In this document: in pieces, positions 61,001 through 64,000 of the stretch
How the letters are laid out: every line of letters begins with the position of its first letter
How positions within the stretch are numbered: the first letter of the stretch is position 1
Source of the DNA: Neptuniibacter marinus
GTDB taxonomy: Bacteria; Pseudomonadota; Gammaproteobacteria; Pseudomonadales; Balneatricaceae
DNA length: 64,000 bases
Reading direction: 5' to 3'
Assembly: GCF_001597725.1 (NCBI RefSeq)
Contig: NZ_LUTR01000015.1
Coordinates: forward strand, 20,238 to 84,237
Notes under the pieces: model-generated
What the model saw: the letters and a program-made list of their open reading frames with translations, nothing else
Databases searched by the model: none
What the model was told of the DNA's origin: nothing
Program-made: the position numbers and the translations under genes

Positions 61001-61228
61001 GTGTATGAGGGTGCTTGCTCTCGATTAAGACCTGTTTTAATGACAGCTTTAACCTCAGCGCTAGGATTGATTCCTATTTTAATGTCGACTGATATTGGTT
61101 CTGAGATACAGAAACCCCTCGCCACCGTAGTTGTAGGTGGTCTACTATCATCGACAGTGTTAACAATGTTAATCATTCCTACATTGTATGAGTCGTTTTC
61201 AAAATATAAATATCAGAAAGAAGAGTAA
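58043..61228 (+). CDS. Heavy-metal RND efflux pump (CusA/CzcA family)
   Basis: 1061 residues with the 12-helix RND layout: TM1 near residue 15 and a helix cluster at about 355-540 and 885-1045. The TM4 segment AIGMMVDGAVVMMEN (413-427) mixes features: Ala at the place of the first CzcA aspartate, as in Cu/Ag pumps, but Asp-Gly-Ala as in Zn/Co/Cd pumps. A His/Asp-rich cytoplasmic loop follows (HITHPDKRHEGHTAPG). Substrate cannot be fixed from sequence; neighbours favour copper or silver. Confidence 0.93.
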   Translation: MLNRLIEWSVGNRIIVVISVLIALIGSAFLIPKLNLDAFPDVTNIQVSVNAEAPGLAAEEVEQLITFPIESVMYSMPDVEEVRSISKTGLAGITVVFEEGTDIYFARQQVFEQLQVAKEMIPEGVGVPEMGPNTSGLGQIYQYLIKAEPGSDYDVMKLRSLNDWVVKLLLMPVDGITDVLSFGGEVRQYQVNLDSQSLLSYDIRSEQLVDAIEANNRNAGGWYLDRGGEQLVVRGVGWLRSDRKGLQDIADIPLKEVDGTLVRVGDVANVEFGSEIRQGAVTMSHKNAEGEIENYGEVVTGIVLKRMGSNTNSTIEEIENRIELINRALPEGVIFEPYYDQSDLVKKAINTVVTALTQAFIFIVIVIALFLLNFRATTLVLLSIPLSVGLALAFMSYYGMSANLMSLGGLAIAIGMMVDGAVVMMENIFKHITHPDKRHEGHTAPGVDDPFDVEHDTHGMSLRIKIAAKEVARPVFFAVMIIIVVFAPLFSLEGVEGKLFQPMAITIIIAMLSALLVALIVVPALASLIFKSGIREKESPILKPIDRGYRKLLRVVLKRRKSLLSIVGITVIATLSLLPQLGTEFVPELEEGTINLRVTLAPSANMESALSVAPKLEKELLSFPEVTYALSRIGRAEIGGDPEPVSNIEIYIGLKPVNEWTSATNRQELQALMQKRLNIHPGLLFTFSQPIATRVDELLSGVKAQLAIKLFGSDLNTLAEKAREIESVVKEVSGATDVAMEQVEGEAQLVIRPNREQLFRYGLSVSDVMSLVETGIGGISAGQVINGNERYDIYIRLQKDQRDSATSLRQLRLKANNGAIVRLSDVAQVAIEQGPPQIRRDDVQRRVVIQANVQGRDMGSVVNDIYTAIEKDVELPTGYTVDIGGQFENQQRAQARLMLVVPLSIALIGLLLYFSFGSLGQAALVLLNLPLALIGGVAALFISGQYLSVPSSIGFITLFGVAVLNGVVMVESINLRIQDGQRMAEAVYEGACSRLRPVLMTALTSALGLIPILMSTDIGSEIQKPLATVVVGGLLSSTVLTMLIIPTLYESFSKYKYQKEE

Positions 61229-61237
61229 TTCCGTATA

Positions 61238-61270
61238 AATGCCTGCCAGATCGCTGGCAGGCATTTTCTT
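61238..61270 (+). terminator. Terminator after the RND pump gene
   Basis: 12-bp perfect stem AATGCCTGCCAG / CTGGCAGGCATT with a 4-base loop, followed by TTCTT. It lies between the pump and the response-regulator gene. Confidence 0.88.
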
Positions 61271-61289
61271 AAACTCGGAGTGTATATAA

Positions 61290-61958
61290 ATGCGCCTACT
61301 GCTTATTGAAGATGATCTACAGTTAGCCAATCAATTACAGCACAGCTTAGAGTCTTCAGGTTATCTCGTTGACCTTAGTAATAGTGTTAGGGATGCTCGG
61401 TATAAGGCAAACGAAATCACATATGACATAGCGATTATGGATTTGGGTTTACCTGATGGAAATGGTCGTAGCTTATTACAAGAATGGCGCCAACAGCACC
61501 AACACATTCCTGTTCTAGTGCTTACTGCCCGTGATGATTGGGAGGAAAAAGTTAAGACGTTTCAGGCCGGTGCCGATGATTATGTTTGCAAACCATTTAG
61601 GCAAGAGGAATTACTGGTTCGTTTAGAAGCATTGTTGCGAAGAACTAAAGCACACCAGTGCCCAATATTGGAAGCAGGCGGAATACGTTTAGATGAACTG
61701 TCTCAAGAAGCCATTATAGTAACAACGAATCAGCGAATTTCATTAACCCATACTGAGTTTCGATTATTACAACATTTTCTTAGGTATCCGGGCCGTCTAT
61801 TTAGTAAACAGCAACTCCTAGATTGCCTATATCAATTTGATGCTGAACCTGAAAGTAACATTGTTGAAAGTTATATTCGTAAGTTGCGCCAAAAATTGGG
61901 TAAAAAAGTCATTGAGAACAAACGGTTTCAGGGGTACTGCTTCAAAGGCCTAGTATGA
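61290..61958 (+). CDS. OmpR-family response regulator
   Basis: 222 residues. Receiver domain with EDD (7-9), phosphoacceptor Asp51 (IMDLGLPDG) and CKPF. A C-terminal winged-helix DNA-binding domain follows (LTHTEFRLLQHFLRYPGRLF). It resembles PhoP/QseB-type as well as CusR/CopR-type regulators. It lies downstream of the efflux pump and overlaps the sensor kinase gene by 4 bp (ATGA). Confidence 0.93.
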   Translation: MRLLLIEDDLQLANQLQHSLESSGYLVDLSNSVRDARYKANEITYDIAIMDLGLPDGNGRSLLQEWRQQHQHIPVLVLTARDDWEEKVKTFQAGADDYVCKPFRQEELLVRLEALLRRTKAHQCPILEAGGIRLDELSQEAIIVTTNQRISLTHTEFRLLQHFLRYPGRLFSKQQLLDCLYQFDAEPESNIVESYIRKLRQKLGKKVIENKRFQGYCFKGLV

Positions 61959-63259
61959 TTTCAATTGAAAAGCTTCTACTAAAACGTTTTATCATCGTAG
62001 TGACTATTATTACCGTATCTCTTGGAGTGCTAAATCACTTGTGGGCTGAAAGGATCTACCTGAATGTCCTGACCCAACAGTTAGAACATGAAAGCGAGGC
62101 TTTGCTAAAACACTTACAGAAAACAAAACCTAATAACCTTTCCACAGTCAGCCTAAACCTTCCACAACACAGCAGCCATCTTTATTACATAGAGAGCAGT
62201 GCGAGCAGTTGGAGCTCGGCCCCTAAGCTGATATCAGATCTTCCTATAAAAACTTGGCTGAATACTGAAGGTATCTATCAGTATGAAAAAAATAGTGGTG
62301 AAAATTTTCTTATTTTAAGTAAGCGTCATACGGATGGCTTCAACCTTATTGTAATGCAAGACATAACGGCCTCCTTGGTTGAATTAGAACAGTCTCATCT
62401 TTCTATGCTTCTGGTTGTGATTCTGAGCTTCGCATTACTAATGTACCTTCAACGTAAAGTAATCAGAGAAACATTTTCTAAAATCACTCCTGTTTACCAA
62501 CAAATTGAGGCGATCCAACGTGGGGAAAAAGCAAAGTTGATTGTGCCAAATATTGCTGAAATATCCCCACTTGCAAAAGCAATCAACCAACTTCTTGGTT
62601 ACTTGGAAAGCCGCAATGAGCGAAGCAAAAATGCCATCGGTAATCTTTCTCATGCGTTGAAGACACCTGTCGCCGTGATCCGCCAAATCATTGAGCAGAA
62701 TGATAGCGGCTTATCTACAGAAAACAGACTAAGACTTACCGATCAGATAAATCAGCTCAATTACATTATAAACGGTGAACTCAAACGCGCCAGAATCTCT
62801 GGGCGGGGTAGTCAGAAGCAGTCATTTTCTCTGTCTGATACTGTTAATAATCTCTCATCCACATTGACGTTAATTTACCCTGACAAGAAGATTGATTTTA
62901 TACTTAAAATCAGTGAAAAAGCTTATTTCCCTGGTGATAAAAGTGACTTTCTTGAGCTACTTGGCAACCTTATGGACAACGCTGCCAAGTGGTGCGCACA
63001 TCAGGTAACTATTGAAATTTCCATGCAGTCGGGCATGTTTAACCTTCAAGTTGTTGATGATGGTTCCGGCTACAATGAAAGTGATATTCCCTCAATACTT
63101 GAACGTGGAGTGCGCTTAGATGAGCAAGCTCCAGGGCATGGATTGGGATTGAATATAGTTAGCAATATTGTGCAGCAATATATTGGACAATTACAAATCA
63201 GTAATGCTGTTCCACATGGATGCAGAGTGCAAATTAGAATCCCATTAGACTTTTCATAA
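61955..63259 (+). CDS. Sensor histidine kinase
   Basis: 434 residues. Two membrane helices (about 12-28 and 149-166) flank a periplasmic domain of about 120 residues. HAMP-like and HisKA regions follow, with the phosphorylated His233 (GNLSHALKTPVAVI), an N box (LMDNAAKW) and G boxes (VDDGSGY, GHGLGLNIV). It should phosphorylate the adjacent regulator. The periplasmic sensor lacks obvious His/Met clusters, so its ligand is uncertain. Confidence 0.93.
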   Translation: MISIEKLLLKRFIIVVTIITVSLGVLNHLWAERIYLNVLTQQLEHESEALLKHLQKTKPNNLSTVSLNLPQHSSHLYYIESSASSWSSAPKLISDLPIKTWLNTEGIYQYEKNSGENFLILSKRHTDGFNLIVMQDITASLVELEQSHLSMLLVVILSFALLMYLQRKVIRETFSKITPVYQQIEAIQRGEKAKLIVPNIAEISPLAKAINQLLGYLESRNERSKNAIGNLSHALKTPVAVIRQIIEQNDSGLSTENRLRLTDQINQLNYIINGELKRARISGRGSQKQSFSLSDTVNNLSSTLTLIYPDKKIDFILKISEKAYFPGDKSDFLELLGNLMDNAAKWCAHQVTIEISMQSGMFNLQVVDDGSGYNESDIPSILERGVRLDEQAPGHGLGLNIVSNIVQQYIGQLQISNAVPHGCRVQIRIPLDFS

Positions 63260-63380
63260 CATTTATCATCTCCCTTATTATAAGGTTTTGAGATAAAAAT
63301 CATATTTAAGCCCTAAATTCACCTTCCAATCACTTTGACTCTTCATACTAGCCATTACAAACCATTTCATGAGGTGATTT

Positions 63381-63776
63381 ATGGAAGTTAAAAGTCTTTT
63401 TAGTGCTCTAATTTTAACCGGCGTTTTGTTAAGTGAAGCCAGTTTTGCTGCAGGCTCTGTACCTCCAGTAGACCCGTCTTTAATTACCAGTACGAGCAGT
63501 CGGGCTTTAACGATTCGAGATGTATCAACGGAGAGTATTGAAAATATGGTGGTCATCAAAGGCCGCCTAACACACAAGCGGATGTACATAAATGACGAAC
63601 CCGGTTATATCTTGGCGAAAATCATCAATGATAGTGGCGAAGTGATCGAGAATCAGCGCTATGACATAGAAGACTTCACGAAAGAAGATAACGTTCGCTT
63701 TTCAGGATTTGAATTAGCAATAAAAACACCTTCTTCTGACATAAAATCAATTTTAATTTCTCATCAGAAGAAATAA
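63381..63776 (+). CDS. Small exported protein after the two-component system
   Basis: 131 residues, with GAGG before the ATG. Signal peptide (KSLFSALILTGVLLSEASFA), then a strand-rich mature part (VVIKGRLTHKRMYIND, GYILAKIINDSGEVIEN). The second half resembles the protein at 55047-55454, the first gene of the pump operon. No family recognised. Confidence 0.7.
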   Translation: MEVKSLFSALILTGVLLSEASFAAGSVPPVDPSLITSTSSRALTIRDVSTESIENMVVIKGRLTHKRMYINDEPGYILAKIINDSGEVIENQRYDIEDFTKEDNVRFSGFELAIKTPSSDIKSILISHQKK

Positions 63777-63913
63777 TTTAATACTTGATAGTAGTAAAAG
63801 GAAATTCCTGCCGGTAGCCACTTCTATTCGAAGAATTAGATTGGTTATTCGGCACTTTGGACTAGCAATCATCTTCTATCCACTTGGAAGTTCATTTGAT
63901 CGACTGTTAAATT

Positions 63914-63970
63914 TCAGCCCAGCACTTGGTATTGCGGCAGGTGAAGGATGTTGTCGGGAAGTTCGGTCAT
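63914..63970 (-). pseudogene. Possible transposase remnant (N-terminal 18 codons)
   Basis: On the minus strand an ATG opens MTELPDNILHLPQYQVLG, then a TGA. The start resembles N-termini of ISL3-family transposases from memory. It would be a truncated insertion-sequence gene end. The rest of 63777-64000 holds no gene I can support. Confidence 0.35.
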
Positions 63971-64000
63971 GGTGTTGTATAGGCGTAGGTGTCAGTCAGA

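Larger units (their letters stand above)
48431..64000. mobile_element. Acquired metal-resistance region (left junction in rnhB, right end outside)
   Basis: The conserved lpxB-rnhB order ends abruptly inside rnhB. Everything to the right is copper and heavy-metal resistance, with a probable transposase remnant near the right edge. No integrase or complete transposase is seen. The left junction is clear from rnhB; the right end is not in the window. The first 220 bp (48471-48690) hold no gene I can support. Confidence 0.65.

Noticed and set aside
63778..64000. Frame open from 63778 to the right edge on the plus strand
   Set aside because: No start codon in frame and no recognisable motif; probably chance.

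Overview
The window looks like part of the chromosome of a marine gammaproteobacterium, most likely Oceanospirillales/Oceanospirillaceae (Neptunomonas- or Amphritea-like). The placement is inferred from Pseudomonas-type flagellar gene order (cheV-cheR next to flgBCDE and flgFGHIJ, with flgA-flgM-flgN divergent), the order recA-recX-alaS-lysC-csrA-tRNA, a Na+-pumping oxaloacetate decarboxylase, and moderate base composition. No 16S or database comparison was possible.

Layout. 1-7363: flagellar rod, hook and ring genes on the minus strand, in two transcription units (flgBCDE and flgFGHIJ). Each has a recognisable sigma-54 promoter, and a terminator separates them. 7481-7570: a perfect heptanucleotide tandem repeat. 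7625-11170: cheR and cheV (minus), then flgA, flgM (near-consensus sigma-28 promoter) and flgN (plus). 11250-15350: a tRNA-Arg(CCT) gene whose 3' end is duplicated 4 kb downstream. The repeats bound a small island with no integrase, holding a tightly coupled two-gene cassette (nucleoid-associated NA37-like protein plus a three-helix membrane protein) and a HigBA-like toxin-antitoxin pair. 15394-18215: a TPR protein with a degenerate receiver domain, a probable FNR-activated small RNA, and an HDAC-family deacetylase. 18290-21676: oadGAB. 21900-28074: thiI, three identical tRNA-Arg(ACG) genes on a 99-bp repeat, tRNA-Ser(GCT), csrA, lysC and alaS. 28269-33184: recX, recA (LexA box), pncC and mutS. 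33233-38890: rpoS, nlpD, a DUF368 gene, pcm, surE, truD and ftsB. 38957-48470: eno, pyrG, tilS, accA, dnaE and rnhB.

At about 48431 the conserved order breaks. rnhB has lost its first codons, including the catalytic Asp-Glu, and the expected upstream lpxB is absent. From there to the right edge lies a metal-resistance region: a minus-strand cueR cluster (small Met-rich protein, CueR, DUF411 protein, SHOCT protein, cytochrome c), a plus-strand copper operon behind a textbook CueR promoter (two unknown small proteins, a cupredoxin, CopA, CopB), then a CBA-type RND efflux operon, a two-component system and a second small exported protein. A probable transposase remnant lies at the right edge. 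This block looks acquired.

How the genes work together. The left third builds the flagellum and controls its order of assembly (sigma-54, then sigma-28/FlgM). The middle is housekeeping: translation fidelity, DNA repair, stationary-phase control and central metabolism. The right quarter senses and detoxifies copper and probably related metals: CueR drives periplasmic oxidation and sequestration (CopA, CopB, cupredoxin), and the two-component system probably controls the RND pump. The observations most worth following are the FNR-type small RNA, the 5'-replaced rnhB at the metal-region junction, and the unexplained two-gene cassette in the tRNA-Arg island.
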